This document shows positions 28,482 to 38,174 of a stretch of 64,000 nucleotides of DNA, piece after piece (the stretch's first letter is position 1; the number at the start of each line of letters is the position of its first letter). The position numbers and the translations under genes are program-made. The stretch covers positions 1,344,792 through 1,408,791 of the forward strand of contig CP036272.1 in the NCBI GenBank assembly GCA_007745635.1, in the 5' to 3' direction. This DNA is from Stieleria bergensis. Its GTDB lineage: Bacteria > Planctomycetota > Planctomycetia > Pirellulales > Pirellulaceae. The notes under the pieces were generated by a model. It did no database searches. It worked only from the letters and a program-made list of their open reading frames with translations, and was not told the origin of the DNA.

Positions 28482-29108
28482 TTGATTATCAGCATCAGTG
28501 GCAAGCTCGTTCATGTTAGCGACACGGCGATTGCGATTCAGGATTCGCCTTTTGAATACGAAGTCTTGGTCGGTGATTACACACGCCGGCAACTGCAAGC
28601 CAAAGTCGGTCAAGACATTCGCTTGCATACGTTGAATTACATTGATGGGAACACGCAAGGCGGCGGGCGTTTGACGCCGCGTCTGGTCGGGTTCTCCACC
28701 GAGCCAGAGCGACAGTTTTTCGATTTGTTTTGCAGTGTGGATGGCGTCGGAGTGAAGAAAGCGCTGCGTGCAATGGTTCGCCCCGTCAAGGAGTTGGCGG
28801 TGATGATTGAACAGCAAGACGCCAAAGGGCTCTCTGCATTGCCAGGTGTCGGCCCGGCGACCAGCGAGCGCATCATTGCCAAGCTGCGCCGCAAGATGCC
28901 TCGATTTGCGTTGATGGTCGATCGCGGTGGCGTCGAAGGCGAGGTTCAGCAGGAATCCAACCCTGTGATCACCGAAACGTTTGATGCGTTGATGGCCCTC
29001 GGCCACAGCGAAGCCGATGCGCGTCAGTTGATCGACACCGCGATGGAATCCGGCAAGAAATTCAAGGACACCGAATCGCTGTTGACCGCCATTTATCAGC
29101 GTCAGTAG
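28482..29108 (+). CDS. ruvA: Holliday junction branch migration protein RuvA
   Basis: RuvA tetramers bind the four-way junction and load RuvB helicase. The 208-residue product has the N-terminal OB fold ([10 protein letters not shown], about 1-62), helix-hairpin-helix repeats ([15 protein letters not shown], about 120-134) and the C-terminal RuvB-contact domain (about 160-205). The start is TTG at 28482 with GGAG about 13 bp upstream. It is co-transcribed with ruvC. No ruvB is in the window. Confidence 0.96.
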   Translation: MIISISGKLVHVSDTAIAIQDSPFEYEVLVGDYTRRQLQAKVGQDIRLHTLNYIDGNTQGGGRLTPRLVGFSTEPERQFFDLFCSVDGVGVKKALRAMVRPVKELAVMIEQQDAKGLSALPGVGPATSERIIAKLRRKMPRFALMVDRGGVEGEVQQESNPVITETFDALMALGHSEADARQLIDTAMESGKKFKDTESLLTAIYQRQ

Positions 29109-29135
29109 AGGCGGCATCCGCCGGGTGAACTTGAA

Positions 29136-30785
29136 TCACTTGGCGGTTTCGGTAAACACGGTTTCACGCAAGACGATGACTTTGATTTCGCCAGGGTACA
29201 GCAGTTCGGCTTCGAAGGTTTTGGCGATGTCTTGGCAGATGATGGCAGCTTGTTCATCACTGGTATGGTTGCTGTCTACGATGACTCGCATTTCCCGTCC
29301 AGCGCTGATCGCGTAGGCTTCGCGTACCCCTTGGAAACGCTTGGCAATGGTCTCCAATTCTTCCATGCGTTTGATGTATCGTTCTAGCGATTCACGTCTC
29401 GCGCCGGGGCGACCGGCACTGCACGCATCAGCGGTGGCGACAATCATGGTGTAAGGGTGCTCGGTCACGACTTCGTCGTGATGTCCAAACGCGGCATGGA
29501 CAACCTCCGGTGACTCGCTGTGTCGTTGCAGCAGGTCGGCGCCGATCTTGGGGTGGCCGCCTTCGAGTTCGTGGTCGGCTGCTTTGCCGATGTCGTGCAG
29601 CAGTCCACAGCGCCGCGCCAGGTCGCCATTTAGCCCTAGCATTTCAGCGATCATGCCTGACAAAAAGGCGACTTCGATACTGTGCCGGAGCACATTCTGG
29701 CTGTAGGAGGTTCTGAAGTGCAGTCGGCCAAGCATCTCGATCACGCGATCATGCAAGCCACTGATGTTGACTTCGTTGGCCGCTTCCCTGCCCTTTTGCA
29801 GAATCAATTCGGAGATTTCTACTTGCGACTCGGTAACGACCTCTTCGATCTTCGAAGGGTGAATGCGTCCATCGGCAATCAACGCGATCATGGATCGCCG
29901 GGCAATTTCGCGGCGGACGGGATCAAAGCCACTGACAATCACGACTCCCGGCGTATCATCAATGATCAAATCGATCCCGGTGGCCTTTTCAAAGGCCCGA
30001 ATGTTACGGCCTTCGCGACCAATGATTCGGCCTTTCATTTCATCGTTGGGAACATCGATCGTGCTGGTCGTTGATTCGGCGGTAAACGCAGACGCGTAGC
30101 GATGCAGCGCGGTCAGGATGATCTCGCGGCTTTGTTCCTTGGCAGCCTCGGTGGTCTGCTTCTTGGTTCGTAGGATCAGTTTGCCGCGTTCGTGTTTCAG
30201 TTCCTCTTCGAGCGACTGCATGAGTTGCTGGGAGGCTTCTTCGCGACTGAGGCCGGCAATGCTTTCCAACAGCTTCTGCTGCTGCGATTTCATCTCGGCC
30301 AGTTGCTCGTGTTCCTGGTTGAGTTCGCTTTGACGATCATCAAGGCGTTGCTGGACCGTTTCGGTGCCGCGTTGCTGTTTCCGCAGGTCGGACTCTTGCA
30401 GGTCCAGTTGTTCACTGCGGCGATCGAGATTCTTTTCCCGGTTCGCTTGCACTCGGCGAAGTTCGGCGATTTCAGATTCGCCCTTGGTTTTGATTTCCAA
30501 GGCCTGTTCTTTAGCGTCCAGCAGAAGTTGCGTCTTCAGGGCTTCCGCTTCACGGTCGGCCTGACGCATCAGTTCTTCAGCTTGTTCTGCCAGTCGGATT
30601 TTGTACACCGACAGCTTCCAACGCTGGTATCCCATCATCAGGACAGCGCCAGCTAAGACACTGCAGATAAAGAACAGGAATAAGTTTCCAACGATGGCGT
30701 TGTAGATTGCCTGACGCTGAGCAAAAATGGTTGCCGAACAATAGAGCCAGGAAAGGGATTGGATGACAATAGGCGTTACAGACAA
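29136..30785 (-). CDS. rny: Ribonuclease Y
   Basis: A membrane-anchored endoribonuclease that starts mRNA decay. One N-terminal membrane helix (about 30-52) is followed by a long charged coiled coil (about 60-230). The KH domain contains [15 protein letters not shown], and the HD phosphohydrolase domain contains [17 protein letters not shown] with the metal-binding HD pair. At 549 residues it is slightly longer than the usual 510-520 because of about 25 extra residues before the helix. The best available start is TTG at 30785, with no strong ribosome site. It is convergent with ruvA, 27 bp apart. Confidence 0.95.
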   Translation of the reverse strand: MSVTPIVIQSLSWLYCSATIFAQRQAIYNAIVGNLFLFFICSVLAGAVLMMGYQRWKLSVYKIRLAEQAEELMRQADREAEALKTQLLLDAKEQALEIKTKGESEIAELRRVQANREKNLDRRSEQLDLQESDLRKQQRGTETVQQRLDDRQSELNQEHEQLAEMKSQQQKLLESIAGLSREEASQQLMQSLEEELKHERGKLILRTKKQTTEAAKEQSREIILTALHRYASAFTAESTTSTIDVPNDEMKGRIIGREGRNIRAFEKATGIDLIIDDTPGVVIVSGFDPVRREIARRSMIALIADGRIHPSKIEEVVTESQVEISELILQKGREAANEVNISGLHDRVIEMLGRLHFRTSYSQNVLRHSIEVAFLSGMIAEMLGLNGDLARRCGLLHDIGKAADHELEGGHPKIGADLLQRHSESPEVVHAAFGHHDEVVTEHPYTMIVATADACSAGRPGARRESLERYIKRMEELETIAKRFQGVREAYAISAGREMRVIVDSNHTSDEQAAIICQDIAKTFEAELLYPGEIKVIVLRETVFTETAK

Positions 30786-30999
30786 GGTGGCGTGATCGGA
30801 TTGGTCTATTTAAAAGATCTTCTGAACACAGATTCGTCCAGACATCTAAATTGGTAATGGGATGCGTCAAGATTGTCGACGCTCAACAGGGGGTCAATCT
30901 TAACAGATTCAAACACCGCTTGGGCAGTGGCAATTTGGCCAACTGCCAACCACCTAGAGACGTTTGGGTCGTCTCAGCACTCCGAAAGAAGGAAACGGC

Positions 31000-32187
31000 A
31001 TGGCATCAGAGTCAGAAGCGGAATCGCTTGATGCTTTCGATGCGCCAACCGAATCATCCGATCCGCGGCTATCAGCGTTTGCCGAGCCCTCTTTGGCGGC
31101 CGCCCTGGTTCACGCGACCGCTCAGCAGTCCGGTGACTCCCAGCCTTGGAGCAGCCTGTTGCAGGCGATCCAGGGCTGTCTGCCAGCGAGTGAGTTCGCA
31201 GGGCTGGGGGTTTTGGTAGGCTGCAGTGGTGGCGCAGACAGCGTAGCCTTGCTGGTGGCGGTGCAGGCGCTTGTGCTTCAGCACCGCCAGCAGAACCCCG
31301 CTGCGCGTGGATTTGTAATCGCCGCTCATTTCGATCATGGATTGCGCGGCGCAGAATCGGCCGCTGATCAAGCGTTTGTGCGTCAGTTGGCGTCTGAATT
31401 AGGGATCCGATTCGTTGCCGGAAAGGGGCCTGGCACCGATCGGGATGAAGCGTCTTTGCGGCAACAGCGTCGCGAGTTTTTCTTGCAGCAACTGCAGCGT
31501 GCTGGCGCTCGCTATTTGTTTCTTGCACATTCGATGGATGACAATGTCGAGACGGTGCTGGACCGTTTGATGCGCGGCACGGGGCCGACCGGCATGCAAG
31601 GTATCGCCGCGTTTCGGCCTTTTCAGGATCAATCCGGTGGCAGTGACTTTGTCGTGGCGCGGCCGATGTTACAGGTTCAGCGTCATACGATTCGTGATGC
31701 GTTGACCGAGCTGCAGATTCCCTGGCGCGAGGATCCATCCAACGCCAGCACCGAGTATCGACGCAATTGGATTCGGCATCAATTATTGCCATTGCTGGCA
31801 ACGCAGAATCCGCAGGTCGTCTCTGCGGTTGCCCGTCTGATTGAGTCGCAAAACCATTGGGGAAACGTGATTGCTGATTTGGCGGATGCTTGGTTGAGTC
31901 AGCATGTTCTCAAGACGGAGCCATTGGTCCTGCGATCCGTTGAGGTTCCGTTGCCAGGCGATCCCTCGAACGCAAGTTTGCAGCGCACACTCAGTGCTCA
32001 GCCAGTTGTTGTGGAAGCCTTACGCCGGTTATGGCACCAGAAGCGTTTTCCTTTGCAAGCGATGGACCAAAGTCATTGGCATCATCTCTATGCCTTGATG
32101 GTTGGGCAGGGACCAAGAACGCTGACATTGCCAGGTGCGGTTCAGGTCACTCGCGAGACCAACGAGATCACAATTGTTCGCCGTTGA
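31000..32187 (+). CDS. tilS: tRNA(Ile)-lysidine synthase
   Basis: TilS attaches lysine to C34 of tRNA-Ile(CAU), so that it reads AUA. The PP-loop SGGADSVALL lies near residue 75 of the product from 31000. HFDHGLRGAES, RRQFF-like RRREFF and HSMDDNVETVLDRLMRGTG are N-type ATPase landmarks of the family. The ATG at 31000 is preceded by AAGAAGG at a good distance; the frame stays open 12 codons upstream. About 60 N-terminal residues before the PP-loop are extra and low in complexity. Confidence 0.94.
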   Translation: MASESEAESLDAFDAPTESSDPRLSAFAEPSLAAALVHATAQQSGDSQPWSSLLQAIQGCLPASEFAGLGVLVGCSGGADSVALLVAVQALVLQHRQQNPAARGFVIAAHFDHGLRGAESAADQAFVRQLASELGIRFVAGKGPGTDRDEASLRQQRREFFLQQLQRAGARYLFLAHSMDDNVETVLDRLMRGTGPTGMQGIAAFRPFQDQSGGSDFVVARPMLQVQRHTIRDALTELQIPWREDPSNASTEYRRNWIRHQLLPLLATQNPQVVSAVARLIESQNHWGNVIADLADAWLSQHVLKTEPLVLRSVEVPLPGDPSNASLQRTLSAQPVVVEALRRLWHQKRFPLQAMDQSHWHHLYALMVGQGPRTLTLPGAVQVTRETNEITIVRR

Positions 32188-32514
32188 ATGAAATTCAGCC
32201 TCGTGGCGGCAACATGCGGAACTTAATGTTGTTAAAGTAAGCCGCAATCAAATTGACTGTCCCACTATTCTTGCTTCACTTGCAAGCATTCGGCTGCCGG
32301 TAAAATTGAGAGTCTCCGCAAGGGCGTTCCTGGGCGCGATTCGTTGGCATGTCTGTTTTAAAAGATGATTGCGGGGTTTTCTGTGCTGCCAATGGTTCGC
32401 GCGGCCTGTGGATTTCCGAAAGCTTCGTGCGCAGGCCCATTGAAGTGCTGAAGTCAGCAACCTTGGACATGACAATGATCCTCATGGATCGTTGTTACAT
32501 CAGGAGAACTCTCA
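32188..32514. promoter_or_regulatory. Intergenic region upstream of the SLC4-EIIA gene
   Basis: 327 bp with no credible gene. It ends in a good ribosome-binding site (AGGAGAACTCTCAATG). The promoter of the transporter gene should lie here. No clear operator symmetry was seen. Confidence 0.45.
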
Positions 32515-34572
32515 ATGAAACAGTTAATCAAAGCGATCTCGCAGGGGAGTTGCCTTCTAAATCTAGATGCAACATCGATGGATCAAGTGGTCGAGTCCTC
32601 GATCGATATCTTGATTCAAAGCGGACGTCTGCCCGAGTATCAACGTGAGTTGGTGATCGAAGGGGTGCATCAGCGTGAACAAATGGTTCCGACCGCAATT
32701 GGCTCGGCATCGGCGGTTCCTCACTTTTACGATGATCGGATCGAAAAGCCGTTGATGGTGTTTGTGCGGCTGAAGCGCGGCGTGAACTTTGGCGCACCCG
32801 ATGGCATTCCCACTCGTTATGTTTTTCTGTTAATCGGGCCGACGGATCAGGCCGCCAGCCACCTGGATTCATTGGCTTCGATCGCGCGGATGATGAGCGA
32901 CAATGTTTGCCAGTTCGAATTAACGTATGCCGAATCCGTCGAAGATGTCTTGGGGGTGATTGAGCGGCATCTGTCGCGCAACGCTTTGGCTCAGCCTCCC
33001 AAGCCGCGTGAAGTCGTCCAGGGACTGAAGACGTCCAGGCAACCCTTTGCTGGAATTAGCCAAGACTTTGCCCGCCGCTGGAAGTGTTACCGAGCGGACT
33101 TTGTCGATGGACTGCGGTCCAAGAGTATCGCCTCGATCGTATTCATGTTCTTTGCCTGTATCGCTCCAGCGGTCACGTTTGGCGGGTTGATGGGACGCGA
33201 GACTGAAGGCGCGATTGGGCCAGCACAAATGTTGACGGCGACCGCTGTTTGTGGATTCCTGTACGCGCTCTTTGCAGGAAGCCCCTTGGTGATTCTTGGT
33301 GGGATCGGTCCACTGCTGATCTTTACAATCATTCTTTATCAGTTGTGCGCAGACATGGGACTGGGCGATCAGTTCCTAGGTGTCTATGGCTGGGTGGGAT
33401 TATGGACCGGGCTGCTGGTGGTGCTGATGGCGGTCACCAACGCCAGCAACTTAATGCGGTATTTCACTCGGTTCACGGATGAGATCTTTTCCGCGTTGAT
33501 GTCGTTAATCTTCATCTACAAAGCGGTCGAGGCGCTTGTCGCTGGCTTCACCGGCGCTCAGGCGGCGGGGGAAAGTTACGAAAAAGCATTGTTGGCGCTG
33601 GTGCTTGCGGTGGGGACGTTCTATGTCGCGATGTCGTTAGCCAGCTTTCGGCGGAGCCGCTATTTGCTGCCGTGGATTCGAGAATTCCTGGCTGACTTTG
33701 GACCGTCGATCGCACTGGTCTGTATGGTCATGTTGGCCTGGACACTTGGCAGTGCAGCGACGTTGGATACCTTGCAGGTTTCCGATAGCGGCAGCGGTCA
33801 GCGAACGGGGCTATGGGTCGACTTGTGGTCTGTTCCGCACTGGGCCAAGTTGGCCGCCGTGGGGCCTGCTTTCTTAGCGGCCGTGTTGATCTATCTGTCG
33901 CAGAACATCACGTCTCGGTTGGTCAATAGTCCTCAAAATAAACTTGAAAAGGGCGAAGCCTATCACTGGGATTTACTGATCATCGGTTTGTTGGTCGGCC
34001 TGTGTTCGCTGTTGGGCTGGCCGTGGATGGTGGCCGCAACGGTGCGTTCGCTGGCCCATCTTCGGGCATTGTCTGATACCGAAGAAGTGATTCAGCCCGG
34101 TGGTCAGACCAGTGAACGTGTGTTGCATGTTCACGAGAACCGAGTCACCGGCGTCGCGATCCACTTGCTGATCGGTGGGGCAATGTTTGCCTTGTCCTAC
34201 TTGCAGTACATTCCGCTGGCCGCTCTGTATGGAATCTTTTTGTACATGGGCTTTGTTTCCCTGCGCGGTGTGCAGTTCATCGAGCGTTTAAGTTTTTTGG
34301 TGATGGATTCCGCCCTCTACCCCGTCAATCACTACACACGCCGAGTCCCGGTCAAGACCATTCACTTGTTCACCTTGATTCAGTTCGTTTGCTTGGTGGT
34401 GCTGTGCGTGATCAATGTCTTTCCGAATCAGGTGGTGCGCATCCTGTTCCCGATTTTCATTGCCTTGTTGGTGCCCGTGCGGTTTTTGCTCAATCGATTC
34501 TTCGATCATGATCAGATCGAATTTTTGGATGCTGACGAAGAGCCCGATGAAGAAGAGTTTCATTGGGTCTAG
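32515..34572 (+). CDS. PTS EIIA domain fused to SLC4-type anion/bicarbonate transporter
   Basis: A 685-residue fusion. Residues 1-155 are a PTS EIIA (PtsN/mannitol-type) domain with SASAVPHFYDDRIEKP; His70 matches the phosphoryl-accepting His. A linker leads to about 12-14 membrane segments (from about 195) carrying HCO3- transporter (SLC4/band 3) features, such as FGGLMGRETEGAIG, FAGSPLVILGGIGPLLIF and YGIFLYMGFVSLRGVQF. Animal SLC4 proteins have a cytoplasmic domain whose fold resembles EIIA, so this fusion is an evident bacterial counterpart. Anion (bicarbonate, borate or similar) transport under phosphotransferase or nutrient control is inferred. AGGAG precedes the ATG. Confidence 0.85.
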   Translation: MKQLIKAISQGSCLLNLDATSMDQVVESSIDILIQSGRLPEYQRELVIEGVHQREQMVPTAIGSASAVPHFYDDRIEKPLMVFVRLKRGVNFGAPDGIPTRYVFLLIGPTDQAASHLDSLASIARMMSDNVCQFELTYAESVEDVLGVIERHLSRNALAQPPKPREVVQGLKTSRQPFAGISQDFARRWKCYRADFVDGLRSKSIASIVFMFFACIAPAVTFGGLMGRETEGAIGPAQMLTATAVCGFLYALFAGSPLVILGGIGPLLIFTIILYQLCADMGLGDQFLGVYGWVGLWTGLLVVLMAVTNASNLMRYFTRFTDEIFSALMSLIFIYKAVEALVAGFTGAQAAGESYEKALLALVLAVGTFYVAMSLASFRRSRYLLPWIREFLADFGPSIALVCMVMLAWTLGSAATLDTLQVSDSGSGQRTGLWVDLWSVPHWAKLAAVGPAFLAAVLIYLSQNITSRLVNSPQNKLEKGEAYHWDLLIIGLLVGLCSLLGWPWMVAATVRSLAHLRALSDTEEVIQPGGQTSERVLHVHENRVTGVAIHLLIGGAMFALSYLQYIPLAALYGIFLYMGFVSLRGVQFIERLSFLVMDSALYPVNHYTRRVPVKTIHLFTLIQFVCLVVLCVINVFPNQVVRILFPIFIALLVPVRFLLNRFFDHDQIEFLDADEEPDEEEFHWV

Positions 34573-34635
34573 TCGTGCGTCTGCATTCGCTCGGCCAATG
34601 CATTGACACCGTTTTGATGACAAGACGATCCAGCA

Positions 34636-34676
34636 GGCCAGTTGGTCTATTGGGCCAGTTGGTCTATTGGGCCAGT
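34636..34676. repeat. 17-bp tandem repeat across a stop codon
   Basis: GGCCAGTTGGTCTATTG occurs at 34636-34652 and 34653-34669, with a partial third copy GGCCAGT at 34670-34676. The stop codon of the minus-strand CYTH gene (34664-34666) lies inside the second unit, so the repeat encodes its last residues. Confidence 0.9.
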
Positions 34677-35236
34677 AGCATGCTGAGATAGCTCGGTCGC
34701 ACCGATTCGGTCAGTCCCAGCAGCGTCGCAAGTTGTTCGATTCGCTGGCCTGCGATGTCAGCTGCTGCCGAGGATTCATCATCCAGCACGCATTCAATTT
34801 CGGCAAAGTCACCCAGTTCTTGAACTTGATCCACCACGACGCACATCGCGGGGAAATCCGCGTGATCGCTGGCAAACTGAAAAGGCAGCCGAGTCTTGCA
34901 AACTGTGGCGACGGCGCTAAAGCCCAGTTCCTGTAACAGATCCGTCATCAGTTCACCCTGCTGATCGTTTGGTCCGAGAGGCCATTCGAGTTCCTTGCGG
35001 GCTTTCAAGGCGGCATTGGCAAGTTTTAGCTTGGGGCCTTTGTACGTCACATGCGCTTGGCCGTTGATTCGGCGAACTCGCAAGGCTTCATTGGTGGCGA
35101 CAAAGTCCCGGCAAGGGTGGCGGAAGTAAGTGTCCGCGTGTTGTTCTGCCTGCGCTTCATCGGCACCGAGTCGCGGGAGTTGGTCGATGACCGAGGCAGC
35201 ATCGCTGAGACGATACTTGACTTCAACTTCTAACAT
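34664..35236 (-). CDS. CYTH domain protein (class IV adenylate cyclase-like)
   Basis: A 190-residue CYTH/triphosphate tunnel protein. The signature ExExK is EVEVKY at 3-8. Basic and acidic tunnel residues follow in LRVRRING, VTYKGPK, RKELEWPL, DQVQELGDFAEIE and YLSMLL. The long N-terminal region and the QELGDFAEIE strand resemble CyaB-type adenylate cyclases, but the family also includes thiamine triphosphatases and polyphosphatases, so cAMP synthesis is not proven. It follows the HEAT-like gene by 3 bp on the same strand, so they are probably co-transcribed. Confidence 0.85.
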   Translation of the reverse strand: MLEVEVKYRLSDAASVIDQLPRLGADEAQAEQHADTYFRHPCRDFVATNEALRVRRINGQAHVTYKGPKLKLANAALKARKELEWPLGPNDQQGELMTDLLQELGFSAVATVCKTRLPFQFASDHADFPAMCVVVDQVQELGDFAEIECVLDDESSAAADIAGQRIEQLATLLGLTESVRPSYLSMLLAQ

Positions 35237-35239
35237 GAA

Positions 35240-36334
35240 TCACTGCTGTGGCAGATGAGAACGAAGGCGATCAGCAACCAACGCGTCGGATTCGACAGCC
35301 AACTGTTGCTGCATGGCCGTTAAGACGGCTGGTTCGTCGATGTGATGGCGACCCAGCGTGTTCGCGGCGTACATGCGAACCAGTCGGCTAGGGCTGCGCA
35401 GTTGTTCAATCCATGCCGCAGTCGTCTGGGGTGGATTTTGTTTCAGGTCAATGATGTCGGACGCACTGACGGTGGGGGCGTGGATCGTTTGCTGCTGGAG
35501 CGTCGTCGGGTTGTTGGCGGTCGTGGCGGTGGTGACTTGGCCAAGCACACCCGCTTGATCACCGGCAGGAATCGATTGCAACACGCCACGATCGATCAGT
35601 TTTGGCGGCGGCCAGTCGGTCCAGTTCGCACCGGCCCCAGCAAGGTTGTCAATCGGCAAGGGGGTCGTGGGCTGGATTCGCTGAGGCACGCTTTCGGTGG
35701 TGACACTGGCTGCGGGACGATTCTCGTTTAGCAACTGCGAAAGATGCTGCAGCACTTGCTGGCATTGCTGTTGTTGAGCGTCGGATTGGCAGCGTTTGCG
35801 GAACTCGATGGCTTGGACCGTCAACGTGTGAGCAAGTGATTTGGAACGATCGATTCCCAGCGAGTGACTGCATTCGTTCAGTGAATCTTCGATCGAGCAT
35901 TCGCTGTGCTGCGATTCGGCACTTGCCTGATCAAGGCCTTGGGCGACTGCCAGTGCGTTGGCCAATTGTTTTTCAATCGGCAGGCTGTTCCAGGTTGCTG
36001 CTTCAGAACGAATCAGCTTGGTCGCATGTTCGGCGACAGTGGCGTCCTGGTCCAAAACCGATGTGGCGATGCCTTGCAGGCCAAGCGTGCCAGCTTGACG
36101 CAGATGATCAAGCTGTTGAATCTTCTTGCTGGGTGGTTGCTGGGAAAACGAAGCCAAGATGCTGTTTAGCTTCGCGTTCTGCCGCAGCTTTTCCGTTCCC
36201 GTCACGACAACTAGCAGGGTCGCGGCCAGTGTGAACCCAATGGCCGCTGACATCAGGTTGCGGCGCCGCGCACTGCGTTTCTCAGTGAACACGGAAAAGG
36301 GGTTTGAGGTTTGTTCGAATTTTTGATCATCCAT
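35240..36334 (-). CDS. Membrane-anchored protein with C-terminal HEAT-like repeat
   Basis: Not recognised as a named family. The 364 residues contain a cytoplasmic N-terminus (1-27), one membrane helix (about 28-45), a helical Gln/Ser-rich region with several Cys (about 130-200), a Pro/Thr/Asn-rich linker (about 205-300) and a C-terminal HEAT/PBS-lyase-like repeat, SRLVRMYAANTLGRHHIDEP. Such a repeat is usually a protein-binding platform. It sits 3 bp before the CYTH gene, which suggests a shared transcript and possibly a shared role. Confidence 0.7.
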   Translation of the reverse strand: MDDQKFEQTSNPFSVFTEKRSARRRNLMSAAIGFTLAATLLVVVTGTEKLRQNAKLNSILASFSQQPPSKKIQQLDHLRQAGTLGLQGIATSVLDQDATVAEHATKLIRSEAATWNSLPIEKQLANALAVAQGLDQASAESQHSECSIEDSLNECSHSLGIDRSKSLAHTLTVQAIEFRKRCQSDAQQQQCQQVLQHLSQLLNENRPAASVTTESVPQRIQPTTPLPIDNLAGAGANWTDWPPPKLIDRGVLQSIPAGDQAGVLGQVTTATTANNPTTLQQQTIHAPTVSASDIIDLKQNPPQTTAAWIEQLRSPSRLVRMYAANTLGRHHIDEPAVLTAMQQQLAVESDALVADRLRSHLPQQ

Positions 36335-36852
36335 GACCGATCACGTTGTCTTAGTCGTGGCCTATCGCCGAGGTGGTTTACCGATGCTGCCAAAAAGCAA
36401 GTTTGGGAAACCAGGGGTACCGTCATGAGAGACGCTTAAGAACGTCGGATCATCCAATAACAGGCCCACTGGACGCAAGATCAGCTGGTGGTGAATTTGT
36501 GGCGGTGAAACAGACGATCGTGGCGTTGCTCTTGGAAACAGGCCACTGCGGCACCTAGTCGCTTGGAATCTGAGCGTCCACGCGTTGTTACGGCTCTCTG
36601 CCAAACGCTTGCAATCAGAAAACTGCACCTCCGCGGGGTGAGACAGCCGTCGGTGCTTGATCGCCCGTCTCCACCGAGTCAGCACCTGTACAGAGTGAAC
36701 ACCGGTTGTGGGAAAGTTGTCGCTGCCCGTCGAATTCGGTTCAGCTCGACTGTTGAAGGCTCCGTTTTCATGTTCCAATACTGTCTCCGCGAAGGCGGCA
36801 TTTGATCCGCCTGCCGTCTTGATCCGATCAAACGTTTACCGTTAGGAGCATC
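36335..36852. promoter_or_regulatory. Divergent promoter region
   Basis: 518 bp between the divergent HEAT-like and LarA-like genes. Open frames here (for example 36362-36778 minus and 36563-36805 plus) overlap one another, lack ribosome sites and resemble no family. I treat the region as non-coding. Confidence 0.5.
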
Positions 36853-38073
36853 ATGTCAGCACGTCCCCCTGCCGAATCGTCGTCCTCAGCCTCTGCAGTA
36901 CGGGTCTCGTCGGAATGTTTTGATCCCACCGATGCCAGGCACTTCAATGCACCTGTCGCGCGCGATGCAAACGAGCCCAGTCTTCAGGAACGAGTGATTC
37001 AAGCACTGCGTCAACCCGAGGATTTTCCAGGAATCGACCAGGCGGTGATTGAAGGGGATCAGGTGGCAATCGCGTTGGACCCCAATGTGCCCCAAGTGGA
37101 TCAAGTCTTGGCGGCAACCTTACAAGTTCTGAAAGAAACCTCGGCAGCAGAGATCGAAGTCCTGGTCTGGGATGAAGCCACTCCAGAGATCATGGAGCGG
37201 TTGCGCGAGGTGGCTGGCGAAACTCCGCTGACACAGCATCTTTGCGATCACCGTGAAACGTTGTCGTACTTGGCGGCAGATGTCGACGCGATGCCGATCT
37301 ACCTGAGTCGCGTGCTGGTCGACGCTGATTTTGTCTTGCCTCTTGTCGCGCTGCGAACAGGTGTCGCCGAGGACCGTGGGGATGTCAGCGGCATCTTTCC
37401 TGCGATGGCCGATTCCGCAACCAAGCAGCGGTTTGCACTGGCGCAGCGATCCGGAGCCTCGTTTGCGACGGATCCGAAATCCGGTCAGACCATTGCCGAG
37501 GAAGTGCCTTGGCAATTAGGAGTGCAGCTGATTCTGGCCATCGAATCGGGCGGAGATGGCTTGGCTGCCGCAGCGCATGCCGGAACGGCGCTGCAAGCCA
37601 AACAGTGGATTTCCGAAAAGGGGACGGAGCTTGATGCGGCGCCCCTGGTGGTGGCCATCCTCGCTGGAGAACAGCACCAGCAAACGTGGGAGAATGTTTT
37701 GCGAGCCATCGAGGTGGCAGCCGAGGCGGGGCAACCGGAGGCAACGATTGTGGTCTGGTCGAATTTAATTCAACCGCCCCAAAGTGAGCTCGCGATCCTG
37801 GACGACCTGCCGTTTGATTTTCTGCAGGCGAACAGCGAGCAACAGGAATTGGTCAATGGCATGCCGCGTTGGCAGCGGTTTCAGGCACTTGCCGCAGCGC
37901 TGCAACCCTTGTTGCGGCAACATCGCGTCCTGCTGCACAGTGGGCTGGATCGTGATGTCGTTGAGTCCATCGGCATGGGGGTGATCGAATCCGAAGAGGA
38001 GCTCGCCAACCTGTGTCGCAATTTTTCCAGTTGCAACGTGCTGCACGCAGCCAGTTCGTTTGCTAGTTCCTGA
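36853..38073 (+). CDS. LarA-like (DUF2088) protein lacking nickel-pincer ligands
   Basis: A 406-residue cytoplasmic protein that resembles the lactate racemase LarA superfamily: an N-terminal Rossmann-like half with VAIALDPNVPQVDQVL, and a later GLRDRDVV-like turn, LLHSGLDRDVVESIG. LarA needs a pincer nickel cofactor bound by a Lys and several His in an HxxH-rich region. Those histidines are not apparent here (the segment reads RTGVAEDRGDVSGIFPA), so racemase activity is doubtful. Function is unknown. AGGAGC lies 8-13 bp before the ATG. The gene precedes a Nudix gene on the same strand. Confidence 0.6.
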   Translation: MSARPPAESSSSASAVRVSSECFDPTDARHFNAPVARDANEPSLQERVIQALRQPEDFPGIDQAVIEGDQVAIALDPNVPQVDQVLAATLQVLKETSAAEIEVLVWDEATPEIMERLREVAGETPLTQHLCDHRETLSYLAADVDAMPIYLSRVLVDADFVLPLVALRTGVAEDRGDVSGIFPAMADSATKQRFALAQRSGASFATDPKSGQTIAEEVPWQLGVQLILAIESGGDGLAAAAHAGTALQAKQWISEKGTELDAAPLVVAILAGEQHQQTWENVLRAIEVAAEAGQPEATIVVWSNLIQPPQSELAILDDLPFDFLQANSEQQELVNGMPRWQRFQALAAALQPLLRQHRVLLHSGLDRDVVESIGMGVIESEEELANLCRNFSSCNVLHAASSFASS

Positions 38074-38174
38074 GGTTGGTCGGTGCTTTCACTGCTGATT
38101 CGAATCACTTAAACTATTCTAGCGGTGTTTGCGAGTCACGTTTGCTTGTTTCGCTCCTTGTTACCGGGCCTGTT

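Noticed and set aside
36362-36778. A 138-residue minus-strand frame in the divergent spacer
   Set aside because: It overlaps other open frames, has no family resemblance and no ribosome site, and occupies what should be a promoter region.
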